Part shown: positions 1-23,821 of the stretch, piece by piece
Layout: each line of letters opens with the position of its first letter
Position numbering within the stretch: position 1 is the stretch's first letter
NCBI RefSeq assembly: GCF_964355755.1
Contig: NC_092671.1
Span: 2,770,501-2,834,500 of the forward strand
Origin: Antedon mediterranea
Lineage: Eukaryota; Echinodermata; Crinoidea; Comatulida; Antedonidae
Length of the DNA stretch: 64,000 nucleotides
Direction of reading: 5' to 3'
Position numbers and translations under genes: made by a program
The notes under the pieces: model-generated
The model's input: only the letters and a program-made list of their open reading frames with translations
The model's database searches: none
Told to the model about the DNA's origin: nothing

Positions 1-789
1 TATGGTATAGTATGTTTTATGAACCAACCAACAAAAAAATAAATACAAAACTATATATATTTGGAATGTATTAGATATAATAAGATTAGGGTGAGAGGCT
101 AGCATAGCATGGGTTATGTATTGGTTAGGCTGACTTGTTGATAGAGGTTAATTCAAATACCATGGGCTATGTATTGGTCAATAGGTTGGATTATGGATTG
201 ACTGGGTTATGTACAGGTTAGGCCGGGGTGTATACAGCCGGTTAAGATGGATTGTAATTAACCTATGTGTATAATTACATCATACCTTATAATAGCACAT
301 GATTATAATCCTACACACATCAACATGTATACTTTATCCCCATTAACTTATACTTTTGGTTATTGGTGTTGCAGAGCTTGAAATATACTTTTTATCCACC
401 AGAAAACATTTGGTTATAACTAGCAAAATAAGCAACCCAACTAGCATTTTAGCAAGTAAGCACTGTGTGGTAAATTAATAAATTCTACAAAAGAAAAAAT
501 GACAGACATTGACATGTCTTGCCTGCTGTATGTTGTTAGTTTAAAAAAAGTTCAAATTACAACCACCCAACATTTTAGCTACTTAACATTTTCAACTAGC
601 AATTACGACAAATCTACTATCAAATCGTTAGTTAGGGTGAACTTTGACCCCTGTTGTTTCGTCTACTACCTATCAACTAACTTTCCACAAGTGCTCATCT
701 TCTGTGTCCAGTTAATGACACCAAATGCATTTCTGTTCTTCTTTCTTCTCCCCTATTTGTGCTTTTAAAGTTAGCGTATTTTCCTTCAC
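1..789. other. Non-coding flank downstream of GFUS
   Basis: No exon is supported here. Positions about 105-235 hold a loose repeat of a phrase like GGTTATGTATTGGTTAG. The rest is AT-rich. It lies 3' of the last GFUS exon on the minus strand and would contain that gene's 3' UTR end. Confidence 0.5.
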
Positions 790-790
790 T

Positions 791-11668
<10,878 letters not shown>

Positions 11669-11893
11669 TTATAGTAGGCCTATTCGTTCAATTAAAACCA
11701 TTAATTAAGAACATATCAAATTAAGAACAAAAAAAAGACTTGTAGGGTAAGAAACATCATCAATAATGCCTTAATTAATGTAATTGTCTCTGGCTATTAC
11801 TTATTATTAGATTACGTATTCATAAAAAATATAAATATTTATACATTTTTATTATTCATTTGATTATTTTGTCTAGGCCTATATCTTTAAACT

Positions 11894-11975
11894 CATTGGT
11901 CACTGAACAAAGTTGGCACATGAAGGTAAAAATTGTTACCGCCATGGTTGGCATGTTTTTTCTCAGTGACCAATG
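11894..11975. repeat. Inverted repeat with CCAAT/ATTGG, upstream of GFUS
   Basis: CATTGGTCACTGA (11894-11906) and its exact reverse complement (11963-11975) lie about 230-310 bp 5' of the GFUS start codon. Each arm carries a CCAAT-box core. It may be a small MITE or a promoter element; nothing further decides. Confidence 0.4.
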
Positions 11976-12208
11976 AATAAGGCAAAAATAAAAAATTATT
12001 AATAGTAATTCATTTCAAAATAATATTTTTCTGAACATGTTTATGATGCCATGGATGCGCGATATCTACAAAATAGAAAAACGACCCTCATCTCTTTCTT
12101 ACACGGTCACGGTTGTTGTGGAGGCTGGTCCATGACACATATGGCACTCCATACATATCAACATACAAAATCCGCCAGGCAAAATATCACCTTGCTTCAT
12201 CGGATGCT

Positions 12209-13791
12209 AGTCAAGTCGCCCCATCGCAAAGTCGCCCCATACAAAGTCGCCCCATACACAGTCGCCCCATCGCAAAGTCGCCCCAAAACAAAGTCGCCCT
12301 GACACAGTCGCCCCATTGCAATGTCGCCCCATCGCAAAGTCGCCCCAACGCAAAGTCGCCCCAACGCAAAGTCGCCCCAACACAAAGTCGCCCCATCGCA
12401 AAGTCGCCCCAAAACGTTAAAAAATAGTTTAAAAGTGCGTAAAATGTCGCAATGATACACAAAATAACACGGAACGTGTAGGCATAAAAGGGGAAGCCCC
12501 GCCATGTAGTCTTAGGTCACACGATCAGCACGCTCCCCAATCATCAGAGAGGAAGCCCCCAACTAATCACTCCGCGGTCGCACTAACGTGCTAGCTCTCA
12601 CCAGAGGGAAACCCTCGTAATTACTCCGCCGTTGTCACACTACAACGCACCATCTGAAGATGGGGAAACCCCGTCGGAGTTTTACGATGATATCAGTCGC
12701 GTTCGAAATCGGTGGCGTTTAATTTTGGTCGCGATAAAATGATGTTATACGATCTAGATTATTTTTACTTTGGTCGATGAATATTTATTATTATTATTAG
12801 GCCTAGGCCTATATTAATAATTGATTGTTTTTATTTTACACTGAGGTCTATGATGAGAGAAAGATGTGTGCCTTAAAAATCTGTGTCTTTTATTTTTTAT
12901 ATGCAACAAATTAGGTAAAACAATTTATTTATAAACATTCAGTTTACTATTATATACATAGTATTACAATGAACATTGATGATTATAAGCCTGGAAATGC
13001 AATCCCATCATTATATCCATTATAAAATTGCATCATATCGCCACTATATGTCGTAAATGATGACGTGCATGTGTGTATTCGTCGTACGTCCGTGTACGTA
13101 TTATTCCGTGCCTCTTCACTGTCTTGTTTATTAAAATTAAATAAACACCCGATATGAGGATATTTATTAGGCATGATAATTAGAATGTTCTATAACCAAA
13201 AGGGTTGAAAAGAATTTCTTCAGTAAAATGATCATTCTGCTGTTGAATAAAAAGCGACTCGCAATCTTAAACATTCTCTGAAACCAATCGGAGCTGCTCC
13301 TTCTGGTATCTGTTTCATTCTCACAGCTGCTACGTCTTTCTGCTGCCCGTCGGGGATTCCCCTTTTTAAAAAACACGCACACGATAATCATACTGTACGA
13401 TGGTGTTTCCATGGTCAAAATGTAGCATTTTAATTTTACTAAAATACCTGCATGTAAAACAATCATATCGGCGATGAAATCCTTTTTTATAAAATTAAGA
13501 CACATAACTTGTCAATAAATGCAAAATGATCAATAAGTAGCCTATAACACTCATTGTCTCACAACACTGTAAATAACGAAATAAAACCGTGGGCGACTTT
13601 GCGATGGGGCGACTTTGCGTTGGGGCGACTTTGCGTTGGGGCGACTTTGCGTTGGGGCGACTTTGCGATGGGGCGACTTTGTAATGGGGCGACTGTGCCG
13701 GGGCGACTTTGTTTTGGGGCGACTTTGCGATGGGGCGACTTTGTATTGGGCGACTTTGTATGGGGCGACTTTGCGATGGGGCGACTTGACT
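12209..13791. mobile_element. Foldback element 1, arms of GGGGCGACTTTGCG repeats
   Basis: The left arm (12209-12416) and right arm (13588-13791) are about 205 bp each and are reverse complements. They are collinear unit by unit, including the odd variants (CATACA, CCAAAACA, CATTGCA). Each arm is a tandem array of a roughly 15-bp unit, AGTCGCCCCAWCGCAA. Both ends start AGTCAAGTCGCCCC. No clear target duplication is visible. The apparent reading frames inside the arms are repeat artefacts. Confidence 0.85.
12483..12690. repeat. GC-rich tandem hairpin units inside foldback 1
   Basis: About four units of roughly 57 bp. Each begins with a short hairpin (AGGGGAAGCCCC, GAGGAAGCCCCC, AGGGAAACCCTC, GGGGAAACCCC) followed by a diverged block like ACTCCGCSGTYGCACTA. 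It stands out from the AT-rich surroundings and looks like a structured RNA, but fits no family I can name. Confidence 0.45.
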
Positions 13792-14153
13792 GGATCCCGC
13801 TTCATCCAGTGATGTGTAGGCCCTACAGAACAGTCAGTGGGTACCGCTCTACCGTACCGGCTAGCCTACGACGTGACGTTTAGCTCTAGGGGGCCTACTA
13901 CTACAGCCTAGGCCTCTAGCTAGTCCTAGCCTAGATGTCTATCTTTTTAAGCCTAGCTACCCCAGCCACGCACACAAAAGCCACAAAAGCTGACCTAGTT
14001 ATTTATATTGTCTATAAATCCCCATAATATGACTTACGTACTAAATACCTAAATACAGTACAAGTTTTGTGTGCAAAAACAGACGTGGATGGCACACGCG
14101 GCATGCAAAGAAAAGTAAATACACATTTTCTTATGTAGTTGTTCTTTAATAAC
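13792..14153. other. Spacer between two foldback elements
   Basis: No gene. Contains several GGCCTA/TAGGCC motifs and no other recognised feature. Confidence 0.4.
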
Positions 14154-14161
14154 AGAGAACT

Positions 14162-17095
14162 ACGGGGCGCCGTTTGGGACATGCTAATTTTGTCGAAATA
14201 TTACAATTTTGTCTACAAATACAAAATTCATTTTGTTAACACAAAATTCATTTTGTATTGACAAAATTTATTTTGTCTCGACAAAATTAATTCTGTGTAA
14301 ATTAATTCTGTGTGGAAAAAATTAATTCTGTGTAGACAAAATTCATTCTGTAACGACAAAATTCATTTTGTGGCGACAAAATGTATTCTGTGTAGACAAA
14401 ATTTATTCTATGTAGACAAAATTCATTCTGTGTAGACAAAATTCATTTTGTTGCAACAAAATTCATTTTGTCGCGACAAAATGAATTTTGTTAGCCTAGC
14501 CTACTCAAGCGTGGGACAAAATGTTTTAAAAAACGTTTGGAGTAGGCTCGGTTTTAACATTTAAATTAGAAGGCGGAGTTTAAACGTGAAAAGGACAAGA
14601 CGGGGTGAAGCTATAAATGATGACAGTGGCGAATCTTTGACATTTGTTATTGGTTCAGTTATTATGGCTGAGCATGCCTCCGTCTCTATTGCTATCATAT
14701 TAATCTATTTTATAATATCAGGGACCCCTGGAAATATCAGATATGATCAGTATTCATACTTTGACAATTTAATATCTACGTCGTCAGTAATAATAATTAT
14801 TATAATGTATTCTATATTAAAAAATCGGAAAATGGTTTTCATTAGAGCCCTGCTTATTACTTAAGTAAAATTGTAGTAATGGGGCTATTTAATATTTTTT
14901 CGTTTAAAATATTATTAATTAATCTTTATAAAAATGTATATACTTTATTTTAAAATTAAAGATGTATTGTTTCCCAAAATCATGAAAAATAAAGATTTTT
15001 AAAATCGGACTTTGAATAGGCCATTATGCAGTTTTAATGAAGTTGTTCACTTCCATAAGAAAAAAGACAAAATAAACAGTTAAATTACCCAAAAACTCAT
15101 TGGCTTCCAGACAATTTGACCATTTCTTGCTTTAAATTACAGTTTTTTCAGGTAAATAAACTTTTTTCAGACCCAATTTTTTTTTTGTGAAAGTGAATAA
15201 CTATTATGTGACATTAAAATAACGTATTCAACAAAAAGATTAAAAAAACACTTTTTTTTCAGGAGACAATATATCTTTAAGATAATAATAATCATTGCAG
15301 AAATAATGATGCTGAAAGCTGTCCGTTATTTGAAGAAAAAAAAACATTTAAAGAACTGACTACAAAAGATTGCTCACGTTAGTTTTATTATGACAGTCAT
15401 CCACCCTGCGAAACCTAATAACCTCTAACCTACGGTAGTAAGTAGGCCAGGTAGCCTACGTTGGCTAGGTTCAGGACTGATTGCCCATAAAACATTCGAT
15501 GTATAAATATCAACACCCCAGACAGTGTAATAATGACCTTTCCAAACCGAAAACCATTCTGGTTTGACGGAGGATCTGGGCTTCTCCAAGATTACGCAAG
15601 TTGTCTAGGACCTCTTCAGGTAAAGCTTCAATAATGTGGGGCTATTCGATTCGATTCGAACATTCGATGTATAAATATCAACACCCCATAGACAGTGTAA
15701 TAATGCCCTTTCCAGACCGAAAACCATTCTGCCCGAAATTACGATACTCTCTCGATACAACTCCATATTTTATTAGAGGAAAATGCATTTTTATTTAACA
15801 TCAATCTTATCAAGCCAGCCAAAGACTGAATACGTACATCAAAAGTACAAAGAACAATGTAAACCTATAAACAATTACTTGCAATTAGCAATGTATAATA
15901 AATAAAATCAACCATGAAGTTGTAAAATAAGCATAGAAACATAACATTTATATTTAGCATTTTTAACATTATTATATTCAAACAAAAGCATCGGACTCTG
16001 TTTTCAATTTAAATCGTTTGATTCGTGAGTCGAGGTAAGAAAGTGCTTTACCATTTTTCTTTCAAAAGCATATAGCAAACAAGGCCAACAACCACTGTAA
16101 GTCGTGTGCAGTTCAAAGAGTACAGAAAACGCGATAAAACGCAAAGTGATACCGGACCGACCGACCAACAGACCGACCGACATGGTGAACTATAGAGTCG
16201 CTTTCACGCAACTAAAAACAAACAATCGGAATTAATTTTGAAGTATACAATTGTTATACGTCAGTATAAACTGTACTTATACTCGACGCAAAGTATTCCA
16301 GTTCCATATTAGACTTTTGCTTAATTAGTTTGCTTTTACTCACGGTAGATAAATTAATTTAAATTCCTTTACCTATTAACAATTTGTTGGCACCGGTGTA
16401 GAGGAGGTCGTAAAATGATATTCGCGCGCTGTTTGATCGTAGGCCTATAGGCCTAACTGTCAATCTTCGAGTTTCCAATAACAACCCCGCCTTCTAATTT
16501 AAATGTTAAAACGTTTTGTCCCACGCTTGAGTAGGCTCGGCTAACAAAATTCATTTTGTCGCAACAAAATCAATTTTGTTGCAACAAAATGAATTTTGTC
16601 GCGACAAAATGAATTTTGTTGCAACCAATTGAATTTTGTCGCGACAAAATGAATTTTGTTGCAACAAAATGAATTTTGTCTACACAGAATGAATTTTGTC
16701 TACACAGAATACATTTTGTCGCCACAAAATGAATTTTGTCCACACAGAATTAATTTTGTCTACACAGAATTAATTTTGTCCACACAGAATTAATTTTGTC
16801 TACACAAAATGAATTTTGTCGTTACAGAATGAATTTTGTCTACACAGAATTAATTTTGTCAACACAGAATTAATTTTGTCTACACAGAATGAATTTTGCT
16901 TACACAGAATTAATTTTGTCTTGACAAAGTTCATTTTGTCTCGACAAAATTCATTTTGTCCACACAGAATCAATTTTGTCAACACAAAAAGAAATTTGTC
17001 AATACAAAATGAATTTTGTATTGAAAAAATTAATTATGTGTAGACAAAATTGTAATATTTCGACAAAATTAGCAATGTCCTATACGGCGCCCCGT
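14162..17095. mobile_element. Foldback element 2, arms of ACAAAATGAATTTTGT repeats, 8-bp target duplication
   Basis: The ends ACGGGGCGCCG and CGGCGCCCCGT are inverted copies, flanked by the direct repeat AGAGAACT (14154-14161 and 17096-17103). This 8-bp duplication is as in hAT elements. Long inverted arms (about 14162-14580 and 16478-17095) consist of 16-17-bp units ACAAAATKMATTYTGT, then a unique inner part (GAGTAGGCTCGG, AATTTAAATGTTAAAAC). The interior has no transposase. A roughly 70-bp direct duplication (15495-15563 and 15661-15732) and a GTCGG-repeat module near 16.1-16.2 kb are inside. Confidence 0.9.
16125..16215 (-). mobile_element. Reverse-oriented GTCGG-repeat module
   Basis: Contains GCGATAAAACG, a run of CCGACCGACC-like repeats, and GAACTATAGAGTCGC. 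This is the reverse complement of one end of the element at 23822-24616, so it is a solo end or remnant of the same family within foldback 2. Confidence 0.6.
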
Positions 17096-17114
17096 AGAGA
17101 ACTATCAACCAAAG

Positions 17115-17740
17115 ATACTATAGCGCCACGAAAACGAAAATTACTAAAATCACTGATATGGCTTGAAACTAATTTTTCTTTTGCATTACGGATGGAGTAA
17201 CCGATATTGAACTTATATACCAAGTTTGAAATATTTGTTAAATCCAGAAGTATTTTTTCTTGATGTTTTTGTATGTGACTATTTCCCTGTGCTCCACTGG
17301 CGCCAAATTGGATCCACTGGAGCACAGTGTATTAACATACGAACATTTCTTTTGTAAAAAAAAAATACTCCTTGATTTCAATATATATTTCTTGGTATAT
17401 TTTTAATTTAAGTTGCTCAATTTACTGGGAAAAAATCGAATTCCTAACCGGTTTTTTTTGTTGTAAAAATCATTATTAGAGTTTAACATAATGTGTCGGA
17501 ATTGTATGTTTTTTCGTAAGTAGTATCTTAAGCAAACGCAAGTTTATTAAAATCACTGACGTGGCTTGAAACTATTTTTTCTTTTGATTTACGGATGGAG
17601 TAACCGATGTTGAACAAATATACCAAGTTTGAAATAATTTTAAATTCCAGAAGTATTTTTTCTCGATGTTTTTGAATGTGACTATTTCCCTGTGCTCCCA
17701 TTGGTACCAAATTGGGTCCACTTGAGCACAATGTATTGAA
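17115..17740. repeat. Diverged direct duplication, about 200 bp
   Basis: 17125-17330 and 17545-17725 share phrases such as AAATCACTGA, TGGCTTGAAACTA and ACGGATGGAGTAACCGAT, and both end in CTATTTCCCTGTGCTCC. They lead into the 97-bp array that follows. Confidence 0.7.
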
Positions 17741-18375
17741 ATACGAAAAGATATTATAATTTAGTGACTTTTTTCTATTTTATATCACTGTGTGCTCACT
17801 GGCGCGCGGGCCAAATTGGGTCCACGTGAGCACAGTGTATTAACATACGAAAAGATATTAAAATTCAGTGACTTTTTTCTATTTTATATCACTGTGCTCC
17901 ACTGGCGCCAAATTAGGTCCACTTGAGCACAGTGTATTAACATACGAAAAGATATTAAAATTCAGTGACTTTTTTCTATTTTATATCACTGTGCTCCACT
18001 GGCTCCAAATTGGGTCGACTTGAGCACAATGTATTAACATACGAAAAGATATTACAATTCAGTGACTTTTTTCTCTTTTATATCACTGTGCTCCCCTGCC
18101 TCCAAATTGGGTCCACGTGAGCACAGTGTATTAACATACGAAAAGATATTAAAATTCAGTGACTTATTTCTATTTTATATCACTGTGCTCCACTGGCGCC
18201 AAATTAGGTCCACTTGAGCACAGTGTATTAACATACGAAAAGATATTAACATTCAGTGACTTATTTCTATTTTATATCACTGTGCTCCACTGGCTCCAAA
18301 TTGTGTCCACTTGAGCACAGTGTATTAACATACGAAAAGATATTAAAATTCAGTGGTCCACTGGAGCAGTTACCG
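17690..18375. repeat. 97-bp tandem array, about 7 copies
   Basis: The marker GTATTAACATACG recurs at 17837, 17934, 18031, 18128, 18225 and 18322, every 97 bp. Each unit has a GAGCACAGTG / CACTGTGCTC inverted pair, so each can fold, and neighbouring units can also pair. Confidence 0.92.
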
Positions 18376-19394
18376 TAGTACTATTTCTAATTCGGAAGTA
18401 AATAAAGGCATAAATGGCGCTCCGTAGAAGTAGAGAACGCTTGATCGTCGAAATGACGCTCTGAATATACCTCCCTCTGCTGCGGCTGCTCTCACTTCAT
18501 TCGTTTCGATGGATCTGTATAAGATTTTTTAGCTCAAATCGGAACAAGTTCCAGACGACTTTTGATCTAATTTTTGAATGCTTTTCTAATGATTTAATAA
18601 AATTTGTTTTATAAATACAAAAAGTAAACAATCATAATAATTCATTGACATTTTCACTTTTTGTTCCAATAACAATGTCTAGCCAATCATGTACGGTTTC
18701 TTCAAGTGTATAGCATTTTAGAATCATGTTGTTGAATTTTGTCCATACTTTTTGGATACTTTTACATTTCAAAAGCATGTGCTTGTCTGTCTCAATTTCG
18801 TTTTGGCAGTGTTCGCACATTTCTTCAGGAGATATTTTCCATATCTTCATTCGTTGTTTATGCCAGAATTCGATGTAGCAGTTTAAAATTAAATTGTGCT
18901 ACTTTTGTTACATGTTTCATGCTATATACTTTTTTTAACCATATTTCATTCCACTTAAAGTTCACATTTCTAAATTCTGTTTCCCATTTCGATTGACAAA
19001 ATGGAGTAATAGATATATTGTTGATAATGTGTTTATAATAAAATAAATTTTTATACTTTTTACAATATATTGTTTGTATTTCTTGTTTGTCTCTCTCTTT
19101 TTCATTGTTTATAAATATTTTCTTCCAATTTGAGGGAATTGCATTTACAATCTTAAAATATTCAATTATTCCATTTTGTTGCTCTGAAAGGGTGGGTATC
19201 AATTCTGTCGGAGTCATTAATTTGTGATTAACTATTATATCTTTTATTGTTTTATACCCTGCTTGTATCCAACTTTTAAAATATAATGTTTTTCCACTGC
19301 ATTTTATAAAAGTGTTTTCCCACAATTGTTGTTTTTCAACTTTGTTTACATTTTGCGGGTATGTAATACTTATATTGTTAAAATACACTAACAC

Positions 19395-22300
19395 TTTGTT
19401 TTATTTTGTTTGTTTTATTAGTTTCTCCACACATTTTAAAATAAAAGATAAAAATTACAAATTGCAAAAAGAAAATTACAATAAACAAGAAAAACATCAA
19501 AAATGTGCGGATGGAGGTCAAAATAAGTTGCGGACAACTTTAAGTCGTGACCACCAGTTAAAAAAAAAAATAAAAATAATGAAGGTATACAATAGCAGTC
19601 CGGTTTACATTAAAAATACAGAAGCTTAAATTGCTAAGACAATAGTACAATTACAAGATGAACAATATGATTCTATTAAGCGAAGAAGAAAGGAAACAAG
19701 AAGAACAAGAACAGGAGATTTAGCTGCCATATGCTGCGACCAAAGACTTTTTTAGGTTAAATTTGAACAAAGGTAGATTAGGAAGAGATTTTAATGAAAT
19801 ACTTAATAAATTCCATAGTTTTGGACCATTATAAAAAAATCGATTTTCTTCTTAAATGAAATGTATGCTTTTCAGATAAAATATTTGTTTTAGCAAATCT
19901 TGTATTGTAATTGTGAATATCAGGTTGTTGTTTAGGAAATAAAGAAATAATATGATTTGGTAAAGAGTGATTTTTTAGACGATACATAAAAATATAAGTT
20001 TGTAATTTGTGTAAATCAAATACATTAAGTATATTAAATTTATTAAATAAGTTTTTGGTGTGAGCTATTCTGGTTGACCCTGCACAAATCCTGATAGCAC
20101 GTTTTTGTAGTTTAAAGATGTTGTCAATATTGGTTGCTTCAGGACTCGTCCAGGGACACAAGTAAAGAAATTTATCAATTGTGGTAGCCCAAGATAAGTT
20201 ACAATAATTAATATAGGGTAAAACTAAGGTGTTATATAAAGATAAAAGAATGTGCTGTGGGAGATAGTGCTTTAGTTTATTCATTATTCCAATGTTTCTA
20301 GAAATTATATTTGAAATATTATTACGATGGGACTGCCAGGATAACTTTGAGTCTAGGATAACACCAAGACATTTTGTTTCATTAACTTGTTTGATTACAC
20401 TATCATTAATTTTAATAACAACAGAGTCTATATTTTTTATTTTATAGTTAAAAAAAATATAGTTATTTTTATTAATATTCAAAGATAATTTATTTAAATT
20501 GAGCCAATTGGAAATCTTAACTAATTCATTATTTGTAGTTTGCACAAGTTCAGTAATATTTTTGTGTGAAAAAAAATGTTAGTGTCATCAGCAAAAATAA
20601 CAAAATTTAAGAGGGAAGAGGAATTAGGTAAGTCATTAACATAAATTAAAAAAAGTAAAGGTCCAAGTATAGAGCCTTGTGGAACACCACATGTAATTTT
20701 AGAATGAGAAGAAAAGTAGGATTTAACTGAGACAAATTGTTTACGGTTGCCAAGGTAGTTCTTAAAAAATTAAGAGCAAGGCCTCTGATACCATAGAATT
20801 CGAGTTTTCTCAAGAAAATGTCATGATCAATTGTATCAAAGGCCTTGCTAAGATCAAGAAAAATACCGATAGTAAAATAATTTTGTAAATAGCTTTAGTA
20901 ACTTGGTCATAAATATCAAAAAGTGCAAGATCAGTTGAGTATCCCTTTCTAAACCCATATTGACGATCGTGAAGAATGCTGTGTTTAGTGAGAAAATTAA
21001 ATAATCTATCATAGGTTAGCCGTTCAAGGATTTTTGAAAAACATGGTAGTAAAGAGATGGGTCTGTAGTTACTAAATGAATGAAAATCATCTTTTTTAAA
21101 GACAGGAACCACCTTGGCAATTTTAAGTAAGTCGGGGAAAATTCCTTCAGAAAAGCACAAGTTGAAAATATAAGATAATGGTTTAGAAATAAATTTGGAA
21201 ATAGCTTTAATAACCTTATTAGATATCATCATAGCCTGAACTTTTGTTAATTTTTAAATTGTTGATAATATTTTCCATTTCTTCTTCTGACGTGGGTGCA
21301 AAAAAAGGTGAGTTGAGGAAGGAAGTAAAATGCTGGTTAGTAGGTTTTTTTATTGTCTTAGAAATGTTTGGCCCGATGTTTACAAAATAGTCATTAAAAG
21401 AATTCGCAATGGTGAGTGGGTCAGTGATTATGGATCCGTTGTGTATAAAATGGGAAGGTAGTTTGTTTTTAGTATTGCGTCCTAAGACTGTATTGATGGT
21501 TTGCCAGGTCTTTTGAATATTGCCTTTAAAGGAATTGAATTTGTCATTATAATGTTTTTTACGGTTAATTTTGATTAAATGAGTCAACTTGTTTCTATAT
21601 TGTGTGTATTTGTGTCTGTCCGACTCTTTTTTGGTTTTAATAGGCCTATATTTTTTATAAAGTCTGTTTCTTTTATCAATAGATTTGATAATGCCAGTTG
21701 TAATCCAAGGTTTCTTTTTCTTCCGGATGTTTCGTTTACACCTGACTGTTTTTATGAGTATCGTATAGTTTGGAAAAAGATTTTGAAAATAAGTTATAGG
21801 CATCATTTGGACTTTTCATTTTGTAAACATCGGACCAAACGGATTCTTGAAGGTCATTTGCAAGAGAAGAAATAGCTTGATCATTTATTTTCCTGAAGCA
21901 AACGTATTTGTTATTATCATTAAGAGAAGCATGTACAGCTTCAGAATAAGTAATAGAATACACTGGAAAATGATCAGAGATGTCAGAGTAAAAAATTCCT
22001 GGAGATATTTTGTCATAAACATTGTTACAAAATATGTTGTCAATAAGTGTGGCTGTTGTAGTTGTTATTCGCGTAGGTCTGTCAATGAGGGGGTAAAAAT
22101 TAAATTTAAACATATTGCTCAAAAATTCGGATGATTGTTTATGAGTGTTTGATTTTAAAAGATCAATGTTAAAATCCCCAGTAATATATGAGATTTTATT
22201 TTCATTATTAATAATGTCTAAAAGAATGGATACGTTTGAATTGAAGGTAACTAATGATGACTCGGGTAAGCGATAAACTACACCTAAAATAATATTCCTC

Positions 22301-23440
22301 GCCTCGGTCTTAACTTCGATAAAAATTGATTCGGCAGATTCAGAAATAATAGAAGAAAGATCACTGCGAACAGAATATTGAAATCTTTGGTCTAAGTATA
22401 TGGCAACGCCACCCCCTGCTCTGGTTGTTCTAGAAGAATGCAATAAAGTATAACCTCGAATATTGTAAAAAGAAAAACAAGTTTTGTTATTATTAAAAAA
22501 GGTTTCAGTGAAACAGATTGCAGAAAAAGTATGTTTTAAGGTACTAATAAAGTCAGTTATATCATTAAAATGATTAACAAGGCTGCGAGAATTCATATTA
22601 AAAATGCTAAATGAGGAAGACATATTTGTGATTTTTGAATTAAAAGCATCAATAAGGTTATAATTACACGGATCATTGTTATCTAAAAGTAAAGAGTCAT
22701 CATTAAGTATATTGTTTAATGAAATACAAAAAGGATCTAAGGTTAAAGGCTGCAAACTGTTTAGATTAACATTGTGGTCAAAGAAGTGTTTTATTTCTTG
22801 TTTAAATGCATTGTCATCTAAAATCATATTAAATGGAAACAAAATGGTTGTGCAGTCAATGCACAGCCAGCTGTCATCATTACAACATAGATTGTGTGAA
22901 ATATTGTTGCAATTGATACATTTTTTAAAATCAGAATTAACGTTCATACAGTAGATAAAACAATTCATGTGGATTCAATATATGTAAATGTATAAATTAT
23001 ATATTTGTGCTTATTTGTATAAACCAAACTACTAGTGACAAGACATACATACAAATAACATAGAACAAGACATATAAACGAAATGCTTAGAACAAAAGGG
23101 CATTTAAAACATAATTGAAACATAATCAAGTCTTCTATAATATCCAAAATTAAAAAAGTACAGTATCTGATGAATCAAGTTTGTCTCAGACCAAATCAAG
23201 AATAAATTAGGCGAAAAAACTCAGATTCCGGTTTTCAGTAAATTAGTTTTCTAGCTGGGCCTGAAATGGAACAATATAGCCGCTTCACTTCATCAGGTCT
23301 TGAGCATGCCGAGATAGATCCGAGCGCGTACAGACGACGATTCTTTTCATAGTGTGCGTAAGTATGTGTATTTTTCCATCTTGTGTCCAGGTGGACTTGA
23401 TAGCGTCTGCATATTTGGTTTTCACCTCACCTTTTAACAT
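19395..23440 (-). mobile_element. CR1-like LINE inserted inside the Tx1-like LINE
   Basis: Minus strand. The 5' part has a small PHD/RING-like cysteine cluster (C-x2-C, C-x2-C-x3-H-x2-C, W-x-C-x2-C) at the start of the 22968 ORF, then the endonuclease and RT. The 3' end is A-rich (AATAAAACAAACAAAATAAAAC as read on the minus strand, about 19425-19397), directly abutting Tx1-type coding sequence. The right border near 23440 is inferred from where the Tx1-like protein similarity stops. Confidence 0.8.
19829..22968 (-). pseudogene. CR1-like LINE ORF, frame-broken
   Basis: 22968-21736 carries the zinc-finger-like start and an APE-type endonuclease (FNMNSRSLVNHFNDI, TETFF, GGGVAIYLD, YITGDFNIDLL, SDHFPV). 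21806-21219 is the linker. 21232-20810 is the RT start (NYRPISLLPCFSKILERL, QYGFRKGYST). The region 20810-20546 still shows GVPQGS (near 20685) and FADDT (near 20590) in other frames. 20545-19829 is the C-terminus. At least three frame breaks. It resembles the LINE at 29.8-30.5 kb. Confidence 0.88.
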
Positions 23441-23821
23441 TTCTTTATAAAATTCAGGCATACATTTCAGTTCTACATGACTTTCAAAATTGGGTTCACT
23501 AGTATTGACAGTATAATCAAATGGATACATATAATGTTTTGGTAAATATTTCCATTTACCTGGGTCAGGGCTTAACAATCTCTTAACCCAACTAAGTTTT
23601 AACGAACTAACCATTGTGCTAAGATGTACCATATTTAGACCACCTTCTAACATTGAATTTATAGGCCTAAGGGTTTTTCTTTTTATTTTTTCTCTTTTTT
23701 TACCCCACAAAAATCTATATAATACCTTTTCTACTTTTGGGAATACATATTTAGGCACATTTATGACACTAGCATTATATACAAGTTTGGAAATTGCAAA
23801 TGTTTTTATAATAATTATTTT

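Noticed and set aside
12640-12690. Hammerhead ribozyme core (CTGAAGA, GAAA, GTC)
   Set aside because: Order of words is tempting but stem II and III cannot form with the required lengths.
12113-13883. Short open frames rich in SRPIAK or GATLRWGD
   Set aside because: Foldback arm repeats, not genes.
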